Shown here: in pieces, positions 27,886 through 36,995 of the stretch
Position numbering within the stretch: the first letter of the stretch is position 1
Layout of the letters: every line of letters begins with the position of its first letter
Assembly (NCBI RefSeq): GCF_012395255.1
Contig: NZ_JAAZQD010000007.1
Span: 1-64,000 of the forward strand
Direction: 5' to 3'
Length of the DNA: 64,000 nucleotides
Source of the DNA: Oleiagrimonas citrea
Lineage (GTDB): Bacteria > Pseudomonadota > Gammaproteobacteria > Xanthomonadales > Rhodanobacteraceae
Program-made: the position numbers and the translations under genes
Notes under the pieces: model-generated
What the model was told of the DNA's origin: nothing
The model's database searches: none
Seen by the model: the letters and a program-made list of their open reading frames with translations, nothing else

Positions 27886-29304
27886 TCAACCGTCTCCACT
27901 CGATGGCGCCGCCGGCATGGCTTCGCGCGTGCGTGGCAGATACAGGAGAATCGACGCCGGCACTTCGTCGCCGGGTTCGCCGAGGATCACGAGTTCGTCA
28001 TCGTCCACGATCAGACGTCGGGTCTTGCCCTCGTCGAGTTCGATGTTGGCATTGCGGATCTCGAACACGAACGATCCCGGACGCAGATTCAGCGCAGCGA
28101 TCCTGGTGGCGTCGGCCTCGCGCACGCCGGCACCGGGGAAGCGTCGGCGGAGCAGCGTCTGCAGCATTTCATGCGCGGCGATGCGCGCGTTGCGCAACCA
28201 GTTGCCCAGCGCCGGACCGGTCTGGCCGGAACGGGGACGCAGTTCGATGAACAGCGAGTCGGTACGCGTGCCCGCCGGCAAACGGCAACGGAAGCCCGAA
28301 CGGCCGACCGGCTCGAATTCGAGTACCCGGTAGTCCGCATTGAGCTGGTCGATCTGGGTCGTGATGTAGCGGATGGCCTGCTGGAACGCCGGCATGCAGT
28401 CGTTGTGCACGTAACCGGGCAAGGCCGGCGGTTGCGGCGCACTGGGCGTGGCCGCGACAAAGCCGACCAATTGCGCAAGCGCCACGTACAACTCGTACGG
28501 ATGCGCGACTCCGGACTTCAGCGCCACATCGAAGGCCGGCAAGGCCATCGCCAGGCAACGCGCGGCGTAGACCTGTGCGACGCTGTCCTCGCCGTAGCGC
28601 GGCTGTTCGCCGATACGCACCCCGAGCAGTTCGCGGTATTTGGCCCACAATCTGGCCGACAGATTGTCCAGTAGATTGCGCAGCGACACATCGCCCTGGA
28701 ATGCACTCGCGGCCAGATCGAGCATGGGCGGGTGGAAATCGGTCAGATGCACGCCTCGTGTGTCGCCGCGCAGTCGCAGCAGCGGAAACGAGCAGTAGCT
28801 CTTGGGTACGCTGTCGCCGGCGTACAGTCCGATGCGCGGACGCAGCCGGTCGACATTGATCTCGTCCTGCACATTGCTTTCGTCCGCTTCCAGCGCACCC
28901 GGCTCGGTGGTGTAGCGCTGCATGTCGCCGATGTTGCTGGCCGCGCCCCTTCCGCGGACCGGAATCCGCAGGTGCACGGAGACATTCGGCGCGCCGGTCC
29001 AGTCGTGCTTGGACAGATCGAGCATCAGCGGCTGCGGGGCATAGTGACCGGGGTAATCGATCACCAGGCCATCGCCCATCACCGCGCGCAAACGCTCGAC
29101 GACCACCCTGCCCTTGACCAGTTCGGTCATGTCCAGCGCCAACTCCTGGATGCCCCAGAAGTTCGGTTGCACGGCAGCCAGGCGCTGGCGCAGCGTGGCG
29201 TGCCAGTAGATATCGTTCTGCTGGAAGTGCTGCGGCGAGAGCAGCATGCCCTCCGTCCAGGAGACGGCCTCGGGAAGCAATTGCGTGGAGTCGGCGGCGG
29301 ACAT
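27886..29304 (-). CDS. tssK: T6SS baseplate protein TssK
   Basis: 472 residues, the usual family length. The N-terminus has the family motif W.EGMLLSPQHFQQ, followed by the shell domain, and residues about 315-430 form the head domain that binds TssL/TssM. TssK is the trimeric adaptor that docks the baseplate to the membrane complex. The start has GAGG 7 nt upstream; the gene lies 9 bp after tssJ. Confidence 0.95.
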   Translation of the reverse strand: MSAADSTQLLPEAVSWTEGMLLSPQHFQQNDIYWHATLRQRLAAVQPNFWGIQELALDMTELVKGRVVVERLRAVMGDGLVIDYPGHYAPQPLMLDLSKHDWTGAPNVSVHLRIPVRGRGAASNIGDMQRYTTEPGALEADESNVQDEINVDRLRPRIGLYAGDSVPKSYCSFPLLRLRGDTRGVHLTDFHPPMLDLAASAFQGDVSLRNLLDNLSARLWAKYRELLGVRIGEQPRYGEDSVAQVYAARCLAMALPAFDVALKSGVAHPYELYVALAQLVGFVAATPSAPQPPALPGYVHNDCMPAFQQAIRYITTQIDQLNADYRVLEFEPVGRSGFRCRLPAGTRTDSLFIELRPRSGQTGPALGNWLRNARIAAHEMLQTLLRRRFPGAGVREADATRIAALNLRPGSFVFEIRNANIELDEGKTRRLIVDDDELVILGEPGDEVPASILLYLPRTREAMPAAPSSGDG

Positions 29305-29313
29305 GGTTCTACC

Positions 29314-29787
29314 TCAGGGTTCGCTAACGTGGACGGCCGACGCTTCCAGCCAGATCGTGGGGTGCTTGTATCCGGTCAGGTCGATGCGTCCCTGCCCCGA
29401 CGGACTCAGGTAACCGGCGAAGGCATAGACGGCGACGGCCTTGCCGTGCCGCTTGGGAAGCTTGACGGCATCGACCATCGAGGCCGGCGTGACCTGCAGG
29501 GACACGACGTCGGCGGACGTGCCGAGACCATTGCGCAGGCTGGCCTTCTTCTTGAACCAGTCCGGGGATGTCTTCGGTATCAGCGCCATGGCCGTCTTGT
29601 CGTAGATGAACACCAGATCGAGTGCCGTGGCCGAATCGGCATTCGCGTCCGGCACCGCGACCACGCGCATGTCCTTCACCGCCGCGGTCTTGCCGCCCCA
29701 CGGCACCAGCTTGGACAGGAAACTGCAGCCGGACAGTCCGGTCAGAACCATCAGCGTGAACGTGACGATGGCGATACGGCGGCGCAT
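29314..29787 (-). CDS. tssJ: T6SS outer-membrane lipoprotein TssJ
   Basis: 157 residues. A lipoprotein signal peptide runs to the lipobox LSGC (Cys21). The mature part has the TssJ beta-sandwich features (VVAVPDANADSATALDL, then the loop around IWLEASAVHV). TssJ anchors TssM to the outer membrane. The start at 29787 overlaps the upstream stop by one base (TGATG), which overrules longer in-frame extensions. Confidence 0.92.
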   Translation of the reverse strand: MRRRIAIVTFTLMVLTGLSGCSFLSKLVPWGGKTAAVKDMRVVAVPDANADSATALDLVFIYDKTAMALIPKTSPDWFKKKASLRNGLGTSADVVSLQVTPASMVDAVKLPKRHGKAVAVYAFAGYLSPSGQGRIDLTGYKHPTIWLEASAVHVSEP

Positions 29788-30185
29788 CAGCTGAACACCA
29801 GAACGGAAATCTGCGCCGGCGTCAGCGACGTACCCTCGGCGTTCGGCAGCATGCCGTTCTGGCCGGTCAGGTCGAAGAGGTGCGAACACGGAATGCCTCC
29901 CACATACACCGTGAAACTGCCCAGCAGCGTGCGCCCCGGCCCCATGAACATGACCGACTCGATGCCACCCTGCAGGCCGGCTTCGTCGCCCTGCGTCATG
30001 CTGCTGATGGTCAGCAGGTTCTCGCCCAGCCCCCCGCCGATGATGATCTCGAACTGCACCGGGATGTCCATGAACGACAGCGAGATATTCGGGAACGGCG
30101 TCGGCGTCGGCACGCCCGCGATCGGGACATTGCAGACGTCCGGGAAAGCGAGGCTCATCACGCCGAGGTTGGTGTTCGCGAACAT
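29787..30185 (-). CDS. PAAR-like DUF4150 domain protein (spike tip)
   Basis: 132 residues matching DUF4150, a PAAR-like family: an opening MFANTNLG, a Gly/Pro-rich centre (GVPTPTPFPN, IGGGLGENL) and GPGRTLLGS. Such proteins are thought to cap the VgrG spike and carry or recruit effectors. Here it has no C-terminal toxin extension, so cargo must bind non-covalently. It follows DUF3540 by 7 bp and overlaps tssJ by 1 bp, an unusual position inside the structural operon. Confidence 0.88.
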   Translation of the reverse strand: MFANTNLGVMSLAFPDVCNVPIAGVPTPTPFPNISLSFMDIPVQFEIIIGGGLGENLLTISSMTQGDEAGLQGGIESVMFMGPGRTLLGSFTVYVGGIPCSHLFDLTGQNGMLPNAEGTSLTPAQISVLVFS

Positions 30186-30192
30186 CTTCCGA

Positions 30193-30747
30193 TCACCCCA
30201 GACTGACGCGCTCGGCGTCGATCTTGGCATCCTGCCGCGCGGTGATCAGGGCCTGCTCGCTGTCGATGCGCAGCAGTTGCCGTGCAGTAACCAGGAAATG
30301 CTCGACCTGACCGACGTAGTGGCTGGCCGTCTGCACCAGGGACTCGGCCGCGCTGGTAAACACGTTGCGCGCATTGAGCGAAAGCGGACCGCGCGCAGCC
30401 GTGATGTCGACCGTGTCGGCGGCGCGCATGGAGATGGTCTTCTCGGCGGTCACGTCCACGTCCGGCTGGCGGATCGACAGACGCTGCGCGCCGGGCACGG
30501 CCATCACCACCTCCTCACGTTCCTCGCGATCGAGCACATGCAGCACGTGGTAGCGGCCTTCGGCGGTGCGAACCAGCAGGACTACGTCGCCGGGCTGCGG
30601 CGTGATCAGGCAGGACACGGCCTGCCGTGCGCTGCGTCCGTCCTGCATCAACCAGATGCCGCCGTCCAGCGCTTCGCGGACTACGGCCTCGGACCATTCG
30701 GGTGCTTGTTGCGCACGAGTGAATCGGCGTCGTTGGGTGGCGAACAT
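30193..30747 (-). CDS. DUF3540 family T6SS accessory protein
   Basis: 184 residues. DUF3540 proteins occur in VgrG-DUF2169-pentapeptide-DUF4150 modules; their role in spike or effector loading is not established. The C-terminal half is a regular beta-rich/helical segment (VTAEKTISMRAADTVDITAARG) reminiscent of spike beta-helices. The start at 30747 overlaps the upstream stop by one base (TGATG). Confidence 0.82.
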   Translation of the reverse strand: MFATQRRRFTRAQQAPEWSEAVVREALDGGIWLMQDGRSARQAVSCLITPQPGDVVLLVRTAEGRYHVLHVLDREEREEVVMAVPGAQRLSIRQPDVDVTAEKTISMRAADTVDITAARGPLSLNARNVFTSAAESLVQTASHYVGQVEHFLVTARQLLRIDSEQALITARQDAKIDAERVSLG

Positions 30748-31814
30748 CAGTGCATCTCCAGTGAGAGGGATCGGGCTTCGACGGCCAGGCGTTGTGCCGA
30801 GGTGCCGCGGAGGCCGGTACATCGGGCATCCTCGAACGACGCATCGGCGAGACGTGCGTCGTGAAGGTTGCCGTGACGAAAATCGGTGTGATCGAAGGCG
30901 ACGCGCTCGCCGCGGGCATGCTCGAATCGCGCGTAGGTGAGATCGGCGCCGGTGAAATCGATATCCTGCAGACGGCTTTCGTCCCAGTTGCTGGCGGAGA
31001 GCTTCGCGCCGTCCAGGCGTACATGGCGCAGCTCCGCGCCCTGGAAGATCACGTTGGGTGCGCACAGATCGCGGGCGTCGACATCCTCGAGCACGGATTC
31101 CAGCAGCAACGCGCGGCTCAGATCGGCGCCTTCGGCCCTGCACTGTGCGAGGTGCGCCTTGCGCAGATTCGCCTCGCGCAGAATCGTGCCGCGAAGATCG
31201 CTGCCGACGAAGGATGCGCTTTCCAGCAGGCAGCGCTCCAGCGACACCGAACGCAGGTCCATGCCGTCGAAACGGGCCTGCTTCAGCACGCAGGCCTTCG
31301 CGTGCAGACCCAGGATGTCAAGGCTGCGGAAATCGACATCCGGCAGCACCGACTGGTCCAGTATCGCGCCTCGGAATGCGGCCTGATCGAGTTCGCATTG
31401 GGCGAACACGCTTCGATGCATCGTCGCCGCACTCCAGTCGCTGCGCTGCAGGTCGCTGCGGGTGGCGACGCTGACCGACCACTCCGCCTTCGACCAGGTG
31501 CTGGCGGGCAGTGCGCATGCAGTGAAGGCGCTCTGCGCAACCTTCACCTTCGACCAGGAAGAACCGCCCAGCCGGGTTTTCGTGAAGCTGCAGCTTTCCA
31601 GGTTCGCCGCCTCGAAATCGGCACCTTCGAGATCGCAGTCGATGAAGGTCACTCGATTCAGCGTCGCACCGCGCAGACGCGCGTTGCGCCAGCGCACCTT
31701 GCTCAGCACGAGTCCGTCGATGTGCCGGCCGCTTCCGTCGAGTTCGCCCAGGTCGACGTCGTGCAGAGGCTTGCCCATGCGCTGCAGACGGGCGATGTCT
31801 TCCCAACTCGTCAT
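30747..31814 (-). CDS. Pentapeptide-repeat protein, T6SS-associated
   Basis: 355 residues made almost entirely of A(D/N)LxX-type pentapeptide repeats (for example LRGATLNRV, LEGADFEAANL, LRGTILREANLRKAHL), which fold as a right-handed quadrilateral beta-helix. It is the second pentapeptide protein in a row. The start overlaps the DUF2169 gene by ATGA. A scaffold or adaptor role for spike cargo is likely from context; a toxin role has no support. Confidence 0.88.
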   Translation of the reverse strand: MTSWEDIARLQRMGKPLHDVDLGELDGSGRHIDGLVLSKVRWRNARLRGATLNRVTFIDCDLEGADFEAANLESCSFTKTRLGGSSWSKVKVAQSAFTACALPASTWSKAEWSVSVATRSDLQRSDWSAATMHRSVFAQCELDQAAFRGAILDQSVLPDVDFRSLDILGLHAKACVLKQARFDGMDLRSVSLERCLLESASFVGSDLRGTILREANLRKAHLAQCRAEGADLSRALLLESVLEDVDARDLCAPNVIFQGAELRHVRLDGAKLSASNWDESRLQDIDFTGADLTYARFEHARGERVAFDHTDFRHGNLHDARLADASFEDARCTGLRGTSAQRLAVEARSLSLEMH

Positions 31815-34402
31815 CGCGGCAACCTCCGCCCCGGCTCCAGACGCACTTCGTCCAGACAGGCGTGATCGAAGTGCGCCTCGGTGCAATCGGCCTGCATGAA
31901 GTTGGCGCCGTGCAAATCCGCGTCGCGGAAATCCGCGCGTCGGCACATGGCCTGATAGAAGTCCGCGGCCTCGGCCCGCGCGCTGCCGAGATCGCTGCCC
32001 ATGAACAGCGAACGGTAGAACAGCGAGCGTTGGAGCGTGGACCCAGCCAGATTGGCGCCACTGAAATCGCACTGCCGGAATTCACCATCGGTGAGATCGA
32101 CATCGAGCAACGTGGCATCGCGCCAGCTGCTGCGGTCGGCATCGACGCGCTGCAGGTCGGCACGACTCCAGTCGGCGCCGCCACCGGCCTGGACCCGGAT
32201 CAACCGGGCTCCGGACCAGCGACTGTCAGTGAGCAGGCATTCCATCAGCACGCTGCGCTCCAGCGCGGCCTCGCTCCAGTCGCTGGCGTTGAAATCCGAA
32301 CCCAGCGCGACCGTTCTCTCCCAGTGCGAGTGCTCCCAGTGGCTGCCCTGCCCGCGTGCATGCAGCAGTACACAGTCGCTGAGCCGGGTGCCGCGCAGGT
32401 CGGCACGAACCAGGTTGATGTTGGACGCCGTCCACTGATCCATGTGCGCACCACTGAGATCGGCGTCCTGCCAGTCCGATTCGGCGGATTGGGTGCCCTT
32501 GAAGCTGGCGCTTCGGAACACAGTGCGACGCGCTCTGGTTCGCGCCAGGTTGGCGCCGTCGAACATCGCGCTGGTGCAGTCGGCTGCGTCCAGGCACGCG
32601 CCGGTCAACGCCACCTCGCTGAAGTTCGCACCTTCCAGTCGCGCTCCGCTGAGGTCGGAGGATTCCAGCAATGCTCCGCTGAGATCGGCGCCGGACAGAA
32701 TCGCGCCGCGCAGATTGGCGCCGGCCAGATCGCATCCGCGCAGAGACTCGCCCTCGCGCACGCGCTGCACGATCCATTGTCCGATCGCCGTGGCGGCGGC
32801 GGACGTCAGGGGCCGCACCGGCGCCGTGGGTGTAGGCGCGGCCAGACGCGCCTTGCGCTGGAGATCCTCGAGTTGTGCGATAGGCGGCGGCGATGGCTGC
32901 GTGTCGCCGATTTCGGACAACATGCCCAGCGCGACATCGCCGTGCTGCGCCAGGTCGAGGGCCTCGGCTTCGTTCATCGCGGTGGGCGGTGCGGCTTCCG
33001 GCAGTTCGCCGAATTTCGCCAGCGCCTCCTCGCGCCGCGCCTGGGCCTTCTGGCGCGCCTGCTCGGCCGCCTGTTGCGCGCTGTCCAGAAGCGGACCCAA
33101 GTCGAAATCGCCACGCTTCAACGCTGCTGCCGAAGGTGTCTGAATGGAGACCGGATCCTCCTCTTCCTGCGGTGCCTCAGCAGGCGGCAATCCTCCGTGC
33201 GCCTCGAATTCGGCGCGCATGTCCGCCTCGCGCGTCTCCCGTGCACGCCGCTTCTTCGCACGCTCCTGTTCCTCTTCGTGCGCGTGCCGGGCCTGTGTGG
33301 CGGCATCGAGGTCGGGCGTGAGCTGGGACTCGTTGAATACGTGCCGCGCGAGCGTATCCCGGTTCATGCGCACGGCGAGCGTTTCGCCATAGTGCTGAAC
33401 GGGGCGCGGTGCGTCGGACTGATGCTCGTAGGCACACATGAGCGCGTCGATGTCGAGCGCCATGGAATCCTGGGTCATCGCCTCGCCGCGGTGAATCGCC
33501 ACGCCGAGCTCGACTTCCGGAAAGAACCAGACGGTATCGAAGCGCAGCGGCACTTCTTCGACCACATCGGCCGCGGCGCCCTTGCGGTGGAGGAACACAC
33601 GCGGACGCATGTCGGGCAGACATCCCTCGATCACCGGATGCTGCGGATGCATGCCTTCGAGCCGATAGCTTTCCCCGCCCTGGAACAGGCCCTCGATACG
33701 CTGGTCGAGCGGCGCGGCATTGAAGAATTCGGGATCGGTATCGTCGGCCAGTCCAGGGAATCCCTTGGCATGCCACTGTTTGTCGTAGGTGCCGATCCAT
33801 TGCCGACGCGGCATCCAGCTCACGTCCAGCGGGCCGAACCCGGCGGGCTCGTAGACACGCCGATGATTGCGCACCGGCTCACCGACGCGCTCCAGATTCG
33901 GCATGCTTCCGTGGTTGCGGCCGACCAGCGCGGCGAGTCGTTTGGGAAGGTATCCGCGCCCCTTCGGATTGCCCGGATGCCGATCGCCACCGAACGCGTT
34001 CTCCCAACGCAGCGGCATGCTGGTGAAAGGCGCGGGCGGCGTGATCTGCAAAAGTGGCAGCATGCCGTACATCCATTCCCGGTCGCCGATGACGCGCACG
34101 GACTTGTCGATCTCGCCCAGCGTCAGCCGCACCGTCATTTCGGTGGTGGCCAACCCATGCGCCGCATGCGCCTGCCCGGTCAGCAACACTTCGCCGCGCT
34201 GCTTGGGCATCAATTCATCGAGCGGCCGACCCATCGGAAGCTGATCGATGAGCTTGCGCCATTGCAGGTTGTCGCGCAGCAGGCTTTCCGCGCGCCCGCC
34301 CAGCTGGAAGAACTGCAGGGTCGCCGTGAGCAGGCGGTCGCGTCCGCGCCACCGGTACGGGCGGTGCATCAGGCCGAGCGTCATGGGTTTGACTATCTTC
34401 AT
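31811..34402 (-). CDS. DUF2169 domain protein with C-terminal pentapeptide repeats
   Basis: 863 residues. The N-terminal DUF2169 domain spans about 1-330 (motifs RWENAFGGD, GFGPLDVSWMPR). A charged, partly coiled-coil linker (about 370-470, EEEQERAKKRRARE) follows, then pentapeptide repeats from about 560 to the end. DUF2169 proteins are VgrG-associated chaperone/adaptor candidates that help load effectors on the spike. It follows vgrG by 7 bp with GAGG 6 nt before the ATG, and is coupled to the next pentapeptide gene. Confidence 0.9.
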   Translation of the reverse strand: MKIVKPMTLGLMHRPYRWRGRDRLLTATLQFFQLGGRAESLLRDNLQWRKLIDQLPMGRPLDELMPKQRGEVLLTGQAHAAHGLATTEMTVRLTLGEIDKSVRVIGDREWMYGMLPLLQITPPAPFTSMPLRWENAFGGDRHPGNPKGRGYLPKRLAALVGRNHGSMPNLERVGEPVRNHRRVYEPAGFGPLDVSWMPRRQWIGTYDKQWHAKGFPGLADDTDPEFFNAAPLDQRIEGLFQGGESYRLEGMHPQHPVIEGCLPDMRPRVFLHRKGAAADVVEEVPLRFDTVWFFPEVELGVAIHRGEAMTQDSMALDIDALMCAYEHQSDAPRPVQHYGETLAVRMNRDTLARHVFNESQLTPDLDAATQARHAHEEEQERAKKRRARETREADMRAEFEAHGGLPPAEAPQEEEDPVSIQTPSAAALKRGDFDLGPLLDSAQQAAEQARQKAQARREEALAKFGELPEAAPPTAMNEAEALDLAQHGDVALGMLSEIGDTQPSPPPIAQLEDLQRKARLAAPTPTAPVRPLTSAAATAIGQWIVQRVREGESLRGCDLAGANLRGAILSGADLSGALLESSDLSGARLEGANFSEVALTGACLDAADCTSAMFDGANLARTRARRTVFRSASFKGTQSAESDWQDADLSGAHMDQWTASNINLVRADLRGTRLSDCVLLHARGQGSHWEHSHWERTVALGSDFNASDWSEAALERSVLMECLLTDSRWSGARLIRVQAGGGADWSRADLQRVDADRSSWRDATLLDVDLTDGEFRQCDFSGANLAGSTLQRSLFYRSLFMGSDLGSARAEAADFYQAMCRRADFRDADLHGANFMQADCTEAHFDHACLDEVRLEPGRRLPR

Positions 34403-34409
34403 GCGCGCC

Positions 34410-36995
34410 TCATACGTAGATGTACGTGATCGGGATGGAGATGCTGATCCCGGTGATGTCCACGGCCATGCGGGCCGCGGCCACGTTCAAAGCGATGCCG
34501 CCGCCGACGATTTCCACGGACGTGGTATCGCCCTTCACGCCGATGTGGGTCTCCGAGCCAGACACGCCGATCTCGGTGCTGGAGCCGGTGACCGAGATGC
34601 CGGTGCTTTCGCCGACGACGTTCAGACGCGTGGACGCACCGACCACGCTGGTATCGACGCTGGAGCCGGTGACGTTGGTCTGAATGTTGCTGCCAGTGAC
34701 CGAGGTCGTGATGCTCGACCCCGTGACGCGCGTGTCGATCGCGCTGCCGGTCACCGACACGGCTTCCGTCGAGCCGGTCGCCGAAACCGAACTGCTCATG
34801 CCGGTCAGCGAGGCGCTGGTGACCATGCCGGTCAACGAGCTCTCGGTGCGCACGCCGGTCACCGACGATTGCAGCGCGACGCCGGTCATCGACATGCCGG
34901 TGCTGACTCCGATCGCGGAGGCGCTGGTGGTCACGCCGACGGTTTCGGTCGAGCTGTTCATGCCGGTCGCGGACATGTTGGTCTGCATCGCCGTGGTGGA
35001 CGTGCCGACCACGATGTTCTGGGTCGACTTGCGCGTCGCCGTGCCCTGCGAAATGTCCTCGCTGTAGCTGTCACCGGTCACGGTCGAGTACGAGGTCGTC
35101 TTGCCGACGGTGCTCTTGCTCCACACCTCGGCGCCCTCGTGCGTGCTGTAGGTACAACCGAAGGAATCGGACCGGCTCAGCAGGCCGTCCTTGCCGTTCT
35201 CGGACGTGGAGTAGCTGTAGCTTCCACCCTGCGAATAACTGGTGTCGCGATAGTCGCCGGTGTCGTACTTGGACGTGACGATATTGACCGCCTTGTCCAG
35301 GTCGTAGTCCGAATGCAGGCCGAAGCGGATGCTCTGGTTGTCGCCGTAGCTGGTCGAGTAGCTGCTGCCCACGTTCGTGTTCGCGGTCCAGCCGGAAGGC
35401 GTGACCACCAGCGAACCGTTGGCCTGCACGATGCTCTGTACCTCGGGCAGCTCGGATTCGTCATTGGCGCGGGAAACCAGCACCATGACGCCGATTTCCG
35501 GCACGGTCTGCATGTGCGGCGCCAGTTTCACCCAGACCGGATCGCCAGGCGAACCGGGACTGGAGAACTGCACGTAGACGCCCTTGGTCATCAGATCCGT
35601 CGGCGAGGCCTGGGTGTCGCGCAGGCGCGCCGACTCCGGGTCGAAGTTCTGCGGTTCATAGAAACGCCAGTCCTGCGGACGCTGCCCTTCCACATCGACC
35701 ACGCGGGCGATGATCGCACCCTGCTGGGTATCCTGGACCGAGAACGGACTGAGCAGCCCTTCCGCCTCGGTCGCCTCGAATGTGTTGGTGTAGCTGCCCT
35801 GGCTGGACGCCGAATGCTGCACCTGACTGAGCACGAACTGCCGGTTCTCCAGCGTCGGCCGAACCGGACGCGGCGAGGTGCCCTCGTCCATGTCGCCGCG
35901 CAGGGTGAAGCGGTGACCGACGCGGAAATGCCAGCACATGCTGCCGCCGTTGAGCTGGCTCGCCGACGACGCCAGGCACGACGCGGTGTTCTTCACGTAT
36001 TCCTGTGCGCTGTCGTTGCTGAAGCCGTATTCGTAGGTCCGGTACTGGTTGAACGGCAGCTCGCCGGGATCGGCCGGCATCTGCGACGAGAAGGTCTGGT
36101 AATCGGCGACCGTGTCCTCCTCGGAGGCGCTTTCCTGGTGCACGAAACCGCCGCTGACGCCGCTGCTGGCCAGCGACTGCTCGTAGCTGTACTGGTAGAC
36201 CACATCGTTGAAATGACGACCCAGATCGTCGATCGACGTGTAGGTGTAGCGCAGCGGCCGGTCGCCGAATGCCTGGGGATACACCGCACGGTTCGAGAAC
36301 ACGACCACGTGCCGGTCCCCGTAGTGCTTGAAGTAGTAGAAGATGTGCGCCTTGCTCATCAGGCGCTGCAGGAAGGCGTAGTCGCTCTCGCCCGACTGCA
36401 ACCAGTCCTGCACGCGGGCCACCGCGAGATTGTTCTGCCCGGAGATGTCCTCCAGCGAATAGTCCAGGTAGTGACGGCGCATCAGCTGCTCGATGGCGTC
36501 GTGCACGCTCATCTGCGGATATACGCGGTAGTTGTTGGTCAGCGTCAGCTTCCACAGCGCCGGCTTCATGGTGATCTTGTAGACCGCGGGCTGCGCCATG
36601 GAGAACGACGTCACCACACCGTTGAAGACGTTCATGCCCGGCGCACTACCCTGCTTCACCGCCTGCACGAATCGCGCGGCGGCATCGGGTCGGTCGCTCT
36701 TGATCGCATCGTTGATGCCGACCGTGATGGGTCGACCCATCAGCGCACTGAAGTCCAGTTCCAGCGGCGCGGACGGATTCGTGTTGCCGCGCAGCTCCAA
36801 CTGGTACTCGAAGGGCTGGGAGATGCTCTCCTGCCCCTTGAAGTCGATCAGCCGGAAAGTTTCGTCCCCCAGCCAGCGATTGCCCGGCATGGCGATGGCG
36901 CAATGCAGCCACAGCAGCGGCGAATCCGGTTCGCCGGCATGGCCGACCGTATCGACATGGGTCACACCGACCTTGTGCTCGCTGCGCGGACTCAT
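34410..36995 (-). CDS. vgrG: T6SS spike protein VgrG (TssI) with long beta-repeat tail
   Basis: 861 residues. The gp27-like domain covers about 40-430 (SQPFEYQLEL, NYRVYPQMSVHDAIEQLMRRH, GESDYAFLQRL), the gp5-like OB fold about 480-580 (GVYVQFSSPGSPGDPVWVKL), and the tail from about 655 to 845 is a Ser/Thr/Gly/Val nonapeptide repeat. No separate enzymatic domain is attached. VgrG trimers form the puncturing spike on Hcp. The start overlaps the tssG stop (ATGA). The downstream DUF2169/pentapeptide/DUF3540/DUF4150 genes form its loading module. Confidence 0.95.
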   Translation of the reverse strand: MSPRSEHKVGVTHVDTVGHAGEPDSPLLWLHCAIAMPGNRWLGDETFRLIDFKGQESISQPFEYQLELRGNTNPSAPLELDFSALMGRPITVGINDAIKSDRPDAAARFVQAVKQGSAPGMNVFNGVVTSFSMAQPAVYKITMKPALWKLTLTNNYRVYPQMSVHDAIEQLMRRHYLDYSLEDISGQNNLAVARVQDWLQSGESDYAFLQRLMSKAHIFYYFKHYGDRHVVVFSNRAVYPQAFGDRPLRYTYTSIDDLGRHFNDVVYQYSYEQSLASSGVSGGFVHQESASEEDTVADYQTFSSQMPADPGELPFNQYRTYEYGFSNDSAQEYVKNTASCLASSASQLNGGSMCWHFRVGHRFTLRGDMDEGTSPRPVRPTLENRQFVLSQVQHSASSQGSYTNTFEATEAEGLLSPFSVQDTQQGAIIARVVDVEGQRPQDWRFYEPQNFDPESARLRDTQASPTDLMTKGVYVQFSSPGSPGDPVWVKLAPHMQTVPEIGVMVLVSRANDESELPEVQSIVQANGSLVVTPSGWTANTNVGSSYSTSYGDNQSIRFGLHSDYDLDKAVNIVTSKYDTGDYRDTSYSQGGSYSYSTSENGKDGLLSRSDSFGCTYSTHEGAEVWSKSTVGKTTSYSTVTGDSYSEDISQGTATRKSTQNIVVGTSTTAMQTNMSATGMNSSTETVGVTTSASAIGVSTGMSMTGVALQSSVTGVRTESSLTGMVTSASLTGMSSSVSATGSTEAVSVTGSAIDTRVTGSSITTSVTGSNIQTNVTGSSVDTSVVGASTRLNVVGESTGISVTGSSTEIGVSGSETHIGVKGDTTSVEIVGGGIALNVAAARMAVDITGISISIPITYIYV
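34460..35033 (-). repeat. Coding nonapeptide repeat in the VgrG tail
   Basis: Roughly 18-20 tandem units of nine residues (27 nt) with the consensus xxVTGSSxx, for example TSVTGSNIQ and TNVTGSSVD, lie between about residues 655 and 845. Repeats at the 3' end diverge (VKGDTT, VVGEST). The regular V-x-G pattern suggests an intertwined trimeric beta-helix extending the spike. Nucleotide similarity between units makes recombination-driven length change likely. Confidence 0.8.

Noticed and set aside
31862-34429. 855-codon plus-strand frame opposite the DUF2169/pentapeptide gene
   Set aside because: A codon-shadow of the pentapeptide repeats; its translation repeats with the same period and resembles no protein.
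34460-35033. Tandem repeat considered as a CRISPR-like array
   Set aside because: Units are 27 nt with no unique spacers, lie in frame inside vgrG, and encode a regular nonapeptide.
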